Notes: generated from the sequence alone by a model not told the origin. A stretch of 64,000 nucleotides of DNA from Onthophagus taurus (GCF_036711975.1 NW_027248940.1:4402001-4466000), one strand, 5' to 3'; positions 11,374 to 22,930 are shown, numbered from the stretch's first letter. Translations and numbers: made by a program.

Positions 11374-12505
11374 ATGATTTCTTTTGGTGAATTAGAAAGC
11401 AGCAGTGTGAGGATGAGTTGGATTTGCTAATGAGGAACCAAAAAAGATTTCAAAACAAACATTATTTTGAAGAAACGGTTCCACGTATAGCGAAGAGATC
11501 TTCTTTGAGCATTTCCGAGTGAGTACGAAAGTTCTCGGGCAATTAACTGGACGATTCAAAAAATCTTCGCAATATAACGAACAACACACTGGTGGAAATG
11601 GGAAGTTGACTGCACACAAACAGTGTTCAATTTATTTATGGTTTGCAGGACACCAAACCGCATCATTCCGTGACGTAGCGGACCGCTTCGACATATCCAT
11701 AAGTTTCTAAGCAACTTATCAAGCGAAATAATTAAATGGCCTGATGAACAAGAAAAAAGAGCAATTGAAATACAATTCAGGGAGAATGGCTTTCCAGGTG
11801 CAATTGGGGCGATTGATGGTAGTCACATCAAGATAGATAAACCTGACGATGATCCTGATTCATATATGAATAGAAAATCTTTCTATTCGATAAAGTATGA
11901 CCGTTAGTTATTTGTAGAATATTAGTACAGAGTATTTGTATTAATGCTTGTTAATTCTTAAGATTCAAGTAGTTTGTGACAATAACTATAAAATCCGGAA
12001 TTTGTATGTGGGCTACCCTGGATCTGTGCACGACAGTCGGGTCTTTAGATCTTCTAAATTAGGTCATAACTTGGCGGAAAGATGCAATGATTATTACATA
12101 TTAGGTGATAGTGGATACCTTTGTTTGAGACATTTGCTCACACCATATAAAGATTTTGGACAGTTGTCTCCAATCCAAAGAAAGTACAATAAGAAATTGT
12201 CAAAAAACCGGTATGTGATCGAACATTGCTTTGGAATATTGAAACAAAAATTCCGTCAACTGTTTCATTTAAAATTAAGAAAAATTGCTGATTTATTCTA
12301 TTTATTATATTTTATTCGAAGTTGCTGTGTTTTACACAACATCGCAATAGAAGATCAATTCTTGTGTAATGAAGAAATACAAAATGATATAGTAGGTATC
12401 CCACAACAAAGGTATGCTAATAATGAAGATAACAATGAAGCGATAAATGATAGAAATGTTATTAGGATGCGAACTTTTGTTGCAAATAATGTTTTGAGAC
12501 ATTAA
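11374..12505 (+). pseudogene. HARBI1-like PIF/Harbinger transposase, decayed
   Basis: Pieces in order: an N-terminal stretch with FKKSSQYNEQHTGGNGKL, LWFAGHQ and RDVADRFDIS (11519-11700), then AIGAIDGSHIKI with the first catalytic Asp near 11815. A short intron of about 70 bp (GTATGA at about 11895 to TTCTTAAG at about 11962) leads into the C-terminal exon: PGSVHDSRVFR, YILGDSGY (second Asp), NRYVIEHCFGILKQKF (catalytic Glu) and RSCCVLHNI. All three catalytic motifs are visible. The N-terminal half has stops and a missing segment near 11705, so the gene is dead. It faces the Myb/SANT gene as expected for one element. Confidence 0.8.
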
Positions 12506-12999
12506 CATCATGTAATTTAGTTATTTCATTTATTAATATTCCAAAATACCTTTTGACTACGTTATTGAATCAGAATCTGATCCTTACAAATCCTTAAAAA
12601 ACAATATAATATAATATTCTTATAAAAAAAGAAAACCACAACATAACAAAATAAATATTCTTATAAACAAAAATCATTTTATCATTTGTTAACGATTAAG
12701 ATGACTTGATGTAAAATTTTCTGCCAATGATTTTAAAATAGCATTCTATTCTTTAAGAATTTGGTGACTTTCCTCTGCTAGTTTTATCTGTTGTTCCTTT
12801 AATTGACATTTTTTAAAACAATAATTTTTAAGAATGGTTAATTTGTTTTCATAATACTCCTTTTTATCTTTTCTGATCAAATGTAATGTATCTGAACGTG
12901 TTTTCTTTTTAATTCGCTGCCTCTGAGGTCTCTTGTCTACATTAAGGAATGTAATATTTGTATTTTTATCAATGAGTGAATGAGTTATGGTAGTTAATA

Positions 13000-15515
13000 G
13001 TTTAATTTAGTTCAGTTTTAAGGAATTTTTATTATTTTATTTTTGCATAATATTGAAAACGTGTAATTCACTGAAGAGTCGAAAACATCATATTGAATTG
13101 CAATATGCTGACGACACAAATGTCAGTGAACTACTCGTTTCCTGTCAACTACAATTAGTTCTCTATTTAGTTAAAAACAAATTATCTTGCAAACCGGCAA
13201 ATAAATTAACTTTACCAACACATTACATGAAGGACTATAAGAATGCGGATTTCATGCTTTTATATCGACGTTTAACTGATACGGATTTTTCTTTTTTGAG
13301 TACGTATGATAATGTGGATGATGTAGTTGCTGTATTTTATGATATTCTATATGATATCTTAGCTGATTGTGTCCCGAAAAATCAAGTTGGGGCTCGTAAA
13401 TATCCAGTGTGGTTTAATCAATGTATAATAAAAGATATTAAGGCTAAGGATTTCCATTTTAAACACAGAAAAGATTCCACGTACCATTTGGATAAATACA
13501 GAGAACTGAGGGCCAGGGTCAAACGGGACGCTGCAATAGCTTACAATAATTATACACGAGATGTTGAAAATAATATTGTAGCTGATCCGAAGGCATTTTG
13601 GAATTTTATTGGTAGCAAAAGGGATAACTTTAACCAGAGTCAGTTTTGTTCCGACGGAGTTCCTCTTGCTTCTAGCGAAGATATCGCATCTGCTTTTGCA
13701 AATCATTTTAAGTCCGTTTATGGTTCAACGTCGAATTATTCTCTTTCGTTCTATGATGACATTATCAACAATAACTCATTCGATTTGTTCAACTTGGAAT
13801 CCTTCTCAATGAATGAAATTGGTGATGCCATAAATAAGCTTAAATCTAAACGTGCAGAGGGACCAGATGGTATTCCCTCTTACATTGTGAAGGGCTTTGT
13901 AATGCCATTATACATAATTTTTAATTTATCACTTGTGACGAATACATTTCCAAATGTTTGGAAGGTCGCAAGAGTGACTCCAATTCACAAATCTGGCCCG
14001 TCTGGTGATGTAGGAAATTATAGACCTATATCGGTAATCTCCTGTTTTGCTAAACTTTTCGAACAATTGATTTATCACAGGATTTTCAATCAAGTAAAAC
14101 TGTCGTTGAATGTTAATCAGCATGGATTTATTCCTGGTCGCTCTGTGGAGACCAACTTAACTATCTTTACGGATTACGTTTCCAAAGCATTGGATGCTAG
14201 AACTCAAGTGGATGTTATCTACACGGATTTTGCAAAAGCATTCGATAGGGTGGATCATGATACGCTTCTGCACAAGCTGGCACAACACGGGTTTTCTTAT
14301 TCTACTCTTAGTTTTTTTGTTTCATATTTGTCCAACAGATTTTATTACGTCTCTTATAAAAATGCAGTATCAGATATGTTGGGGATTGATTCAGGGGTTC
14401 CGCAAGGTAGTAATCTGGGACCTTTGTTATTTTTGTTATTTATAAATGATTTGCTTACTCTTGCTTACTCTTTGCGGACGATCTGAAGATATTCACAACT
14501 GTACACGACTTAACTGACTGCCGGTCCTTACAGTCTGATTTAGATAACGTATTTAATTGGTGTCGGCTCAACAAGCTCCATTTTAATGTGTCTAAATGTG
14601 AGTCAATGACGTATACATTGAGGAAGAGGCCGATAGAATTTGTATATAAAATAAATAATGTGAATTTGAGGTTTGTTGTTAAAAAGAGAGACTTGGGTGT
14701 GTTGTTTTCGCCTGGTTTATGCTTTGCTGAACATATTAAAGCCACAGCAACCACAGCTTTGCGTCTCTTAGGATTTGTCATTAGAAATGGGTACAGTTTC
14801 TCAAACTTACAGACGCTGCAATTACTGTTCAATTCTTTAGTGCGATCTAAGCTGGAATATGCGGTAATTCATTAGGTATCTCTACTACAAAAAATTCCGT
14901 GTTTTTATTGGTTTTAGGTCGTACGAATTTGCACGTAAATTATTTAAAATCACCAGGTTGTCTCTCAGAAGAAAAATTATATCACTCTGTTTTCTGTATA
15001 AAATGTTGAATAATAGTATAATTGCTCCATTAATATTAGAAAATATTGGTTTCTATGCGCCTGCATATTGTGGTAGGCTAAAGAATCTTTTCTATATTCC
15101 TCGGTTTTCAACTGAACTGAGACGAAATTCTCCTCTTATTAGAATCCTTTCACTGTACAACACACTGTCGGCTTCTTCCTTCATACCTCTGTTTGGCATT
15201 GGTATTAGACCGTTTAAACAACATTTGACACCTTTGATAAGTGCTGCAGCCACCCAGTAGCCAAACTTGATTTTTGTCATTGAATTCTGTAATTTGTGAT
15301 GTAATTCTATTCATTTTTTAAAGTTTTGGTTCAATATATCCTCCGCGCGTTCTGTGATGGGTTAATTAACATTTATGCTTGATCTTGGTTGTTTTGTTAT
15401 TTTTGTTGGTTATATTATGTACTAGTAGACTTAAGTTCTGAAATTTGTAATTAGGGGCAACCCTGTAATTTCGGAAGTAAAATAAATAAAATAAAATAAA
15501 AAATAAAATAGACAG
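13000..15515 (+). mobile_element. Jockey-like non-LTR retrotransposon, 5-prime truncated
   Basis: A plus-strand reverse transcriptase is followed by about 220 bp of untranslated sequence and a (TAAAA/TAAATA)n tail at about 15479-15513, typical of target-primed insertion. The left edge is unclear (12990-13050). It sits inside the Myb/SANT gene of Harbinger A, splitting it. No endonuclease domain remains, so the copy is truncated at its 5-prime end. Confidence 0.75.
13053..15260 (+). pseudogene. Non-LTR reverse transcriptase (jockey/CR1 group)
   Basis: The long frame 13053-14486 holds the linker and RT domain: KSKRAEGPDGIPS, VARVTPIHKSG, NYRPISVISCFAKLFE, QHGFIPGRSVETNL, IYTDFAKAFDRVDH (first catalytic Asp) and SGVPQGSNLGPLLFLLFINDL. 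A one-base shift near 14470 moves the FADD box (FADDLKIF, about 14472) into the next frame. The thumb and C-terminal region follow (CESMTYTLRKRP, RSKLEYA), with a stop at about 14873 and a further shift. The tail at 14958-15260 has the usual SLRRKIISLCFLYKMLNN and FKQHL motifs. The reverse transcriptase is inactive. Confidence 0.85.
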
Positions 15516-16079
15516 TCAATCGTAGACGATCGTTAAGAACTTATCGATATTTGTTAAGTTACTTATAAATAAAATGGTTTAAGATTAATTAAAGTATTTT
15601 CAATAAAACATAGAAAATCATAAAAAATCACAAATTATTACAATTTGTCAATTCAGGCTCAAAACTTATTGTACTTATGGGTGATTGATTGGTGGTATGA
15701 TCAGGTAGTTTCTCATTTTCATTCTGAATGAATTTTACGGTATTACGATTGTGAATGGTTGTACTATCTAAGATGAGAATTGGGTTCAAATTACGCTATT
15801 TTAAAATATTTCATTCATTTCCTCAGCATATTCAAATACCTTCCGACCCCTGCCCGTTTTACTATTGTTATCTATATATTTTTTATAATTTCTTTCAATC
15901 ACTCGCTGTGTTTTCTCACTGTTTTCAATCACTTTCAATCTGTTTTCACAGTGGCTTGGAGTAAAACATAATTGATGTTCAAATGTAAATAGTTCTGATA
16001 TGGTTCCCCATAGTTTCTGTAATGTTCTAATTTTTTGAGTTCCTACTCGGTCTCTAAGTATTTTGTAATAATTTATTAA

Positions 16080-16195
16080 GGCCTTCTGCACACGGAGCTG
16101 CTCGTCATAGACGCGTATTAGACACGATTGTAAGAAGGCGTACGCTTCAGTGCATCTCACGTGTTTTTAAATGAAAACCTGCACATGGCGACGCA
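16080..16195. repeat. Left terminal inverted repeat of Harbinger B
   Basis: About 110 bp, inverted copy of 18670-18787 with scattered differences. It contains GCTCGTCATAGACGCGTATT, shared with the right end. Confidence 0.85.
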
Positions 16196-16301
16196 GCGTC
16201 GCGATCTGGTTTGAACATGCAAGCTGCATAGCGGCCGGCGTACAGCAGTGTTGGTCGCTTGGCGTAGAGGTAACGCCGTATAAATAAAATAATAAGTAAA
16301 A

Positions 16302-18201
16302 ATGGAAGATAAAAGCGATCAAACGGTGAAATTTGTTCAGTTAATTGAAAATTATCAGTGTTTATATAATCATACATTAGCTGAACACTCTAGAAAAGAT
16401 GTTACCGAAAAAGCTTGGTCTGCAATAGGTCAAAAAATGAAATGGACAGGTAATTCAAGAATTATTTCATATATTATTATATGGATATTCATTTTAACAT
16501 TTTATAAACAATAATTCCATTGCCATGGTAAAGCTACATTTGGTGATAAAAAATAATTAGCTAAATAGTTTCGGAGATTTTGAGGTGAGGAAGTTTCATT
16601 GATATTTATATTTTCAATATCTGGCAAGTTTCTCGGATTTTGCGGATTCTTTTCTATTACAGGAACTGCGTATAATGTGCCATCTTTTTTTCTAATGAAA
16701 TTGTGTAAAACGCATGCACATTGTATTATTGATATAATTGTTTCATATTTGCGGACTCGTATAGGTGTTAAAAAAATTTGAAATTTTTGAGTCATCATTC
16801 CAAAAGCACATTCTATTGTTTTTCTTCCACGACTATGTCTGTAATTGAAAATTCGCATTTTATTGTTAACATTTCTTTCGGGGTATGGCCTCATAATATT
16901 TTGTCTCAAAGGAAATGCGTTATCAGCTGCAAAATAATATGGGAATTTATTGCCACTTTCGTCGTTTGGAAGTTCTATTAAAGATGGCAAAGTATTATTG
17001 TTCTCTAACCAACGACGAAATGTAGAAACCCGAAAGATGCCTCCATCACTATTTCGGCCAGCATATCCGCATTCTATTGTTGTGAACAGCCCTTCAGCAT
17101 CACAACAGCCAAACAAAACAACAGAATGATAATTTTTATAATTAAAGTTGGTGGATCCGGAATTTGGATATTTCTGAATGCGGATATGTTTACCGTCAAT
17201 TGCTCCTAAACAGTTTGGCAACTGCCATAGCTCAAAAAATCTACTTGCTATTTGTTTCCATTTTTCTGTATTTGGTAACGACATATATGGCTCCTTCAAC
17301 ACATTCCATATCGCTTTTGTAGTTTGTTCTACAATACTTCCCACTGTACGTTCACCTCTTTGAAAATATAAAGATAGAGCAGTAAATGTACATCCAGTAG
17401 CTAAATATCTAAAACAAAAAACTAGTTGTATATATTATATGAAAAGCACGCTATATTGGCTCATAAACACGTGAATTTTTTATAGCGGCAGGTTGTAAAG
17501 ACAAATGGAAAAACATTCGGAATGGTTTTGTACGCAGCCTTAAACCACCTGCGAGTGGATCATCAGCAAAATCTAAAAAACCTTACTATTTACACGACAT
17601 TATGCAGTTTGTCTTGCCATATGTAAGACCCATTCAGCATTTAGAAAAAACCGGAAACATTTCGTTGGAAGAAAGTGAAATAGTGACAGAGACCGACGAA
17701 GACAATCCTGAACCTCAATTAAGTTATACCCTGCTTGAAGAAAATAAAAACGATAACGTCACGAAATCTTCTGAAGAAAGTTCTTTTAACTTTGAAAAAA
17801 AGAAAAGAAAGAGAAGACATGTACAGGAAAAAGATGAAATCGATCACGCTATTTTAGATTATATCAAAGAAAAGAAAAGTAATAAGACTTTAGATGACGA
17901 TCGAAGGATGTTTCTTTTAAGTTTATTACCCGACATAAAGAACTTATCAGACAAAAATATGCAACAATTTAAAATTAAAACACTTGTATTGCTAGAACAA
18001 CTGTTAACGCAGCAAGAGCAATCTATAGATCATTTTCAAATGTACGATAACGCACAAAGCAATCACGCTCCCTCGCCGATTAGTATTGCATCGTCTTCAG
18101 CTTCCAGTATTTATGATACCACGGATGGATACACAATTCATAATTTGGAAAGTTTACCTGCTTGTAGTAGTAATATAAATGACCAAAATAATTTTCTTTA
18201 A
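16302..18201 (+). CDS. MADF-BESS accessory protein of Harbinger B
   Basis: Exon 1 is 16302-16449 (GTAATT donor) and exon 2 is 17486-18201 (TTTTTATAG acceptor). The join is in frame and gives 287 residues. The N-terminal 90 residues form a MADF domain: FVQLIENYQCLYNHTL, W at residue 39, then AGCKDKWKNIRNGFVR. A Glu/Asp-rich linker, a basic patch KKRKRRH and a BESS-like segment with DRRMFLLSLLPDIKNLSDK follow. In Harbinger elements such Myb/MADF proteins carry the transposase into the nucleus and recognise the ends; that is family knowledge. The 1036-bp intron contains the second exon of the transposase on the opposite strand, so the two genes interlock. Confidence 0.85.
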
Positions 18202-18554
18202 AAATTAAATATATAACTTGTATTATTGTTTTTATAATAAATAAATTACTTTACTTACCTTAGCGTTATCAAAATTCTCTCTTCTGCACTAACACATTCA
18301 CGCATGTTAGTATTTTGTTTTTGAATGGTGGGACCTACAATTAACACCAGTTCTTTAAACGTATTTTTAGACATTCTGTAGAAACTTTGAAATTTAGAGT
18401 CGTCTACTGATAGCTCTTTGGCAGCAATAAATAGTCTCTTGTCGATATTTTTGCGAATATAAGGATGCACCCAAAATTTTCTCTTATATTTCTGTTTTCT
18501 CTTACGAGAACGAAGATAATTTAACAAAAGTAGATCCTCTTCATCACTTGACAT
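16502..18554 (-). CDS. PIF/Harbinger DDE transposase, two exons, intact
   Basis: Exon 1 runs 18554-18259 and ends at GTAAGT. Exon 2 runs 17408-16502 after a TTGTTTTAG acceptor. The frame is open across the join and gives 400 residues. The N-terminus is basic (RSRKRKQKYKRKFWVHP). The catalytic motifs are complete: CLGAIDGKHIRI (first Asp), YYFAADNAFPL (second Asp) and RGRKTIECAFGMMTQKF (Glu), then the usual ACVLHNFIR. The enzyme cuts the element at its ends and inserts it at TWA sites, consistent with the TAA duplication. The 3-prime exon lies inside the intron of the MADF gene on the other strand. Confidence 0.9.
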
Positions 18555-18669
18555 ATTGGTAAGTACTGAATAAAATACGTTTTAAGATCGGTTTGTTTGC
18601 GGATCTTTAGGCGTATAAGAAGCGTCGCTGCATGACGCTTTTAAGTGTCTTATTAGACGAAATCGCTAC

Positions 18670-18787
18670 GCCGCGTCGTTATTTGCATTTTTTCATTTAA
18701 AAATACGTGAGATGCACTGTAGCGTACGCCTTCCTACAATCGCATCTAATACGCGTCTATGACGAGCAGCTCCGTGTGCTGAAGGCC
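18670..18787. repeat. Right terminal inverted repeat of Harbinger B
   Basis: Inverted partner of 16080-16195. The TAA target duplication follows at 18788-18790. Confidence 0.85.
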
Positions 18788-19139
18788 TAAGAGTCTAGTC
18801 TCATTATGAGACCAAACTTTATATTCACTTGGGTTAAGTTGGTTTTCCATGCCTTGAATTACTTCTCCTAAATCTAAAATAAGTACGTAAACAAGTAAAA
18901 ATTAAATTTGCTTTCTCTTTGCCCATAATCAATCAATAATACTTACATTGGTTTTTCCGTCTTACGTCTGTTCAAACAAAATTTAAGATTACATTATGAC
19001 TTATGATAATTACCTGATTCTGTCACGTTCGAGCAGATGACAATCACAAACAAATTGGAAACTGTATTTGAAGTTTACACATGCGCACTAAAAAGTCCAA
19101 AACAGTTTGTGAACTGTATGCCAAAACAAACCTTATATT

Positions 19140-19905
19140 TATATGTATTGAGAAAACAATATTTCCTTTGAAAGATGATATTTTATTTTTAATTATCGGT
19201 GCTACAAATTTAATTCGGTTATCAAACCGTCATCAGGCACCACTGTAATATTGAAAATTAAACTAAACTTTAAAATTACCTTATATTACTAATTGGTCTT
19301 ACCGTCTAATTGTCAATAATAAGTTTTGATAATGTAGGTGGATAAGACATATCAAGACGAACCAACAATTTCGCTTTTTTAACAAATAATTACGCGTTCT
19401 TTTGGTACACTACATTTGAACACACTACTAATTGAAAAGTAGAAAGTTAAAATTACATAAAACTCGCCAAAAATAGTTAAAAATGCAGTAAAATTAGATA
19501 CGTTAAAATGTAATAACTAATAGGTGTCCTAAGCTGTTATTGGACCTAAAGGCAGGGGTTATATTGTATTTCTTGCTTTTAAAGTTTTTTCCAGATTAGG
19601 GTGATAGGGTAAAATTATATATTGTTTTTTGGCGTAAAATCTTGGGAATATGATGTTGTTTATATTATTATTATGCATTTTGTAATATATGTGTTGCATT
19701 TCTCGGAAACTATATCCATTATCTAAGCCTATATTTATGATCTTACTAAGTTCAGAGTTAAATCAGTTTTCATCCAATGGTACATTGATTAAACGATTAA
19801 ATAAAAATCTGGATGCCGCTTCTTTGTGTTGTTGACAGTGATAAGAATTCTTTGGAATAATGCAGTTTGTTGTCGTATCTTTTCTAAATATAGGTCACTT
19901 ATCAC
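19140..19905 (-). mobile_element. Penelope-like retroelement fragment
   Basis: On the minus strand, 19900-19560 reads as the end of a Penelope reverse transcriptase (CQQHKEAASRFLFNRL, then ELSKIINIGLDNGYSFRE, YHPNLEKTL) with a few stops. The GIY-YIG domain is missing, and the sequence passes into a 3-prime region with a hammerhead-like motif at 19198-19241. It abuts Gypsy integrase sequence at about 19905-19945. Confidence 0.6.
19198..19241 (-). ncRNA. Hammerhead-ribozyme-like motif, degenerate (Penelope 3-prime end)
   Basis: On the minus strand: stem I GGTGC paired with GCACC, core CTGATGA, a stem-loop GGTT-TGAT-AACC, then GAA and a GTA cleavage triplet just before GCACC. Penelope elements are known to carry such motifs. 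Here the second core reads GAAT instead of GAAA, so self-cleavage may be weak or lost. Confidence 0.5.
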
Positions 19906-19944
19906 AAAAAATAGGTCACTTAAATTTAGCATATTTTAGCATAT

Positions 19945-20601
19945 TTAGCATATTCGATTGGTTGTACGCAAATTCTGCAAAATGGGTTCCGTTTCTAACG
20001 AATGTTGTGGTTTTATGAAGAATTCACCAGGTAGTCGGAGAGGTTGGCCGTAAATAAGTTCGGCAGAGGAACAGCCGAGGTCTTCCTTAAGAGAAAATCG
20101 GAGGCCTAAAAGAACGACGGGAAGATCGTCGTACCAGTTGCTCTTGCTACCTCTGGCAATTAGGGCGGTTTTGAGTATTCGATGGAATCTCTCCAAAATG
20201 CCATTACTTTGCGGATGGAAAGAGGATGTGTGAATCTGGCGTGTACCTAAAATGTTGTTAAACTTCGAAAATAACGAAGATTCAAACTGTCTACCTTGGT
20301 CATGCGTGATGGTGTGAGGTATTCCGAACCTAGAGAAATAATTTCGAAAGAGAGTATCGGCTATCATGGAAGCGGCGATATCTTTGAGCGGAAAAGCTTC
20401 TGGCCAGCGACTGAAGCGATCAATTGCAGTGAGTAAGTACGAATAGCCTTTAGAAGGTGTAACTAAGTCGATATGAACGTGTTCAAATCTGCCACTTGGT
20501 ATAGGGATTGTTTGGATAGGTGATTTTGTATGTTTGTTTACTTTGGCTCGTTGGCATGGTAAACATGTCTTTGTCCACAATCTTTTGACATATGTGGCCA
20601 A
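19945..20601 (-). pseudogene. Gypsy integrase fragment
   Basis: Zinc-binding CLPCQRAK, then the catalytic core: HVHIDLVTPSKGYSYLL (first Asp), ITHDQGRQFES (second Asp) and SNGILERFHRILKTAL (Glu). The full D,D-35-E set is visible. The HH half of the zinc finger lies upstream in another frame (about 20602-20680), showing a shift near 20601. The frame then stops at 19945 without the C-terminal domain. Confidence 0.85.
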
Positions 20602-20775
20602 TAGAAACAGGATTTTAGGTTATGAACAGTTGCACGTATTCCGGAATGTGAAATATTGTGCAATATGTTGAAAATGATTATTCTAAATTTGTCTGGCACG
20701 TAAATTCTTGACAATGGAGAAGATATTTCGCAACAAAGTTTAAAATCTGGATCTTGAATTTTTTGCTAAGATATA

Positions 20776-22328
20776 CCGTTGGAAATAATTCACGAGCACA
20801 CCCTGTATAATCTGAACGAGTGTGTTTAGCGCAATAAAATTTGGTATGTGTAAGACTTGGGGAGCTTCTTATTAGGGTTAAGTGTGCATTTAAAGATTAT
20901 TTCTTCGAATATTGATTTATTCCACGCCTAATACAAAACTTACAACTACTATCATAAAACAACATAATAATACTACGACTGTCACGTACACGGACGCAAA
21001 GCATGCCGGGTAATAATTAATTTACAAACTAATAGATGGCGTTTTAAAATCAAATTAAATTAATGCTACATATGGAAGTAGTACTAAAGTAGTGTAACTT
21101 ACTCTCACATGGAGAGCGGTACAACTCTGCTGGGAGGAGAAACATCAATAGCGAGAGTATCCCCCGCGAGCTTCGCGTACCATCGCTACACGACGTGGCA
21201 TGGAGTCTATAAGTCGCTGTATTGTAGCGAGAGGGATGGCCAACCATGCGACCTCAACTCGCCGCCATAGCTCCTCAACGTTAGCCGAGGAAGCCGGATA
21301 ACGTAGAAGTCTCCGACCAGTCATGTCCCAAACATGTTCGATCGGATTCAGATGCGGAAACCGAGCTAGCCATGAAAGCATACGTATACGGTGCTCTTCC
21401 ACAAAGGTCTGTACAACACGCCCGATGTGCTGTCGTACGTTGTCGTGCATGTATAGCAGACCTGGGAGCCGCCGAACGTAGGGAAGCACAACGGACCGTA
21501 GCACTTCATCTACGTATCGTTAACCCGTCATGGTCTGCTATACACGCAGCAGACGTGTACGTCCACCATATACCCCATACCATAATGCTCGGTTGTCGGT
21601 GGATAGGGCGTTCTTGCACACACTGCTCGAGTAGACGATCACCACGGGTCCGACTAACTAAAATTCGCGCATCACCGGTGCTCAATTCGAATCTTGATTC
21701 GTCGGAAAAGAAAATGTCCCTCTGCTCGGCAACCTTCTAATGCCTAGTGTCAACCCACTCGTGACGTATGCTGCGGTGCTCGAGTGTTACTGGAATCCGC
21801 TGTATAGCACGACGCGCGCGCAATCCACTATCTACCAAACGCCGCCGTACAGTTCGCGTAGTGAGTACGCCTTCCCCTGCGCGCAGGGTCGTCCCGGCCG
21901 CGGCTGAACGTACCTATGTCCTACCTCAGACCATTCTCGCCATGCCCGTTGCACTGCCGATAATGACCGCTCGAAACGACGCGCAATTTCACAGAACGAT
22001 ACACCCTCAATGTGCATACCCACAAACATTTCTCGCTCAAACTCGCTTAAGTAACGCGATCGCCCATCCATTGCGCACAGAGTACGATAACAATGTGGTC
22101 CCTCACACCACACTAAAAACGACCGGTATTTTCCATCCACTTCGGTCTCTATAGCGACGGAATGTTCCAGTTGGAAGGGCGGCTCAGTCAACAATGCCGC
22201 GACGGAACAACTCGAAACTCCCTGAATAAACTCGTCTACAGTAAACCTTTGTGCTCCGCAAATATTATGGATTTATCTTCACGCGTTCAGATTATATAGG
22301 GTGTGCTCGTGAATTATTTCCAACAGTG
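20776..22328 (-). mobile_element. Tc1-like transposon, decayed
   Basis: The ends are inverted copies sharing GTTGGAAATAATTCACGAGC and ACACCCTRTATAATCTGAACG, next to TA on both sides (20774-20775 and 22329-22330). It is about 1.55 kb long and carries one minus-strand transposase gene. It is inserted in the Gypsy remnant. Its GC content is clearly higher than its surroundings. Confidence 0.8.
21145..22194 (-). pseudogene. Tc1-like DDE transposase, frameshifted
   Basis: 22194-21832 encodes the paired helix-turn-helix region (RSRYLSEFEREMFVGM, EIARRFERSLSAVQRAWREW). 21504-21145 encodes the C-terminal catalytic part with MHDNVRQHIGR (second Asp) and HLNPIEHVWDMTGRRL (Glu). The middle, including the first Asp, is in other frames with stops. 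It cannot make an active transposase. Confidence 0.8.
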
Positions 22329-22581
22329 TAAATGAAAATTGCGTAAATGTTTGTTAGAAAATTGTTTATTGAGTAAGTGAATTAATTGTATATCCTGGTC
22401 TTGAGCAATTTTAATAGATTTTAAATCTGGATAATCGGATTCAACATTGATGCGTGACAAAGTATCTGCACAACGTTCGAATCTCCTTTAATATATTTAA
22501 GTTCAGATGTGAACTGGATGATATAACTTAGATAACGAATTTGTCAAGGAGTTTTATCGGTTTTTGAAAATATTGAATTAA

Positions 22582-22930
22582 TTAAAGGTTTGTTATCAGT
22601 AAAAACAGTTTAAAGAACTTTATCGCGGAATAAATCGCTAAAATCTCTCTGTCAAAAGTAGAATAATTAATCTGGCTTGGAGTTAATTTTTTAGAAAAGA
22701 AAGCTAAAGGTCGTGTTTCGTTGTCTGAAGTTTGAGCAAGAACTGCTCCCATGGCAGTATTTGAGGCATCCGTTGTTAGAGAAAGCATAGCTTGGGGTCA
22801 TGGATGGCAAGTTTAGCTACTTTTTCCTTAGATATTTTAAAAGAAATGTCGTGTTCAGTCGACCATGTTGATATAAATTTCTGTTTTTTGGAATATAGAT
22901 TGTCGAATATATCCAATTTTTCCATTGCTT
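22582..22930 (-). pseudogene. Gypsy RT/RNase H fragment
   Basis: 22930-22790 reads like the RT-RNase H connector (FDNLYSKKQKFISTWS). 22788-22582 has the RNase H start LTTDASNTAMGAVLAQ, with the first acidic residue, and FFSKKLTPSQINYSTFDREILAI. A frame change separates them, and the end decays. Confidence 0.75.

Larger units (their letters stand above)
16080..18787. mobile_element. Complete PIF/Harbinger element B (TAA target duplication)
   Basis: The element is 2708 bp. The ends read GGCCTTCTGCACACGGAGC and the complement of GGCCTTCAGCACACGGAGC, flanked by TAA at 16077-16079 and 18788-18790. Inverted repeats extend about 110 bp and include GTGCATCTCACGT and GACGCGTATTAGA. It carries two intact spliced genes on opposite strands, a DDE transposase and a MADF-BESS protein. 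Removing it rejoins the Myb/SANT gene of the older Harbinger in frame. Everything needed for mobility appears present, so it may be active or only recently silent. Confidence 0.9.
12690..18990 (-). pseudogene. Myb/SANT-like DNA-binding protein of Harbinger A, split
   Basis: Read on the minus strand, the N-terminal part lies at about 18990-18788 (a motif with VWSHNETRLLI, the first SANT helix). It continues without a break across the second Harbinger into 16079-15801: a SANT core ending in ERNYKKYIDNNSKTGRGRK and EYAEEMNEIF. A linker follows at 15780-15640. The C-terminal Lys/Glu-rich helix (RKDKKEYYENKLTILKNY) lies at 12960-12690, on the far side of a non-LTR insertion. Such proteins partner the Harbinger transposase in the nucleus and bind the element ends. 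Stops after EMNEIF and in the C-terminal helix show decay. Confidence 0.7.
11240..19130. mobile_element. Old PIF/Harbinger element A, split by two insertions
   Basis: It carries the classical two genes of this superfamily in convergent order: a HARBI1-like transposase (+, 11374-12505) and a Myb/SANT DNA-binding protein (-, pieces from 12690 to about 18990). Weak inverted ends are visible: AGTTAACAAACTGT near 11250 and the complement of AGTTCACAAACTGT near 19110. Two later elements sit inside the Myb gene: a non-LTR retrotransposon (about 13000-15515) and a complete Harbinger (16080-18787). The boundaries are approximate. The gene content is the strong part of the call. Confidence 0.55.
19945..22930 (-). 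mobile_element. Gypsy-type LTR retrotransposon remnant
   Basis: Minus-strand pieces of a Ty3/Gypsy pol gene: the end of RT and RNase H at 22930-22582 and integrase at 20601-19945. A Tc1-like element (20776-22328) lies between them. No LTRs or gag were found. The 5-prime part of pol is absent beyond 22930. Confidence 0.75.

Noticed and set aside
13359..13706. Minus-strand frame over the non-LTR reverse transcriptase
   Set aside because: It is a shadow of the RT gene on the plus strand.
21372..22154. Plus-strand open frames over the Tc1-like element (122 and 128 residues)
   Set aside because: They are antisense to clear Tc1 transposase motifs and have no recognisable content.
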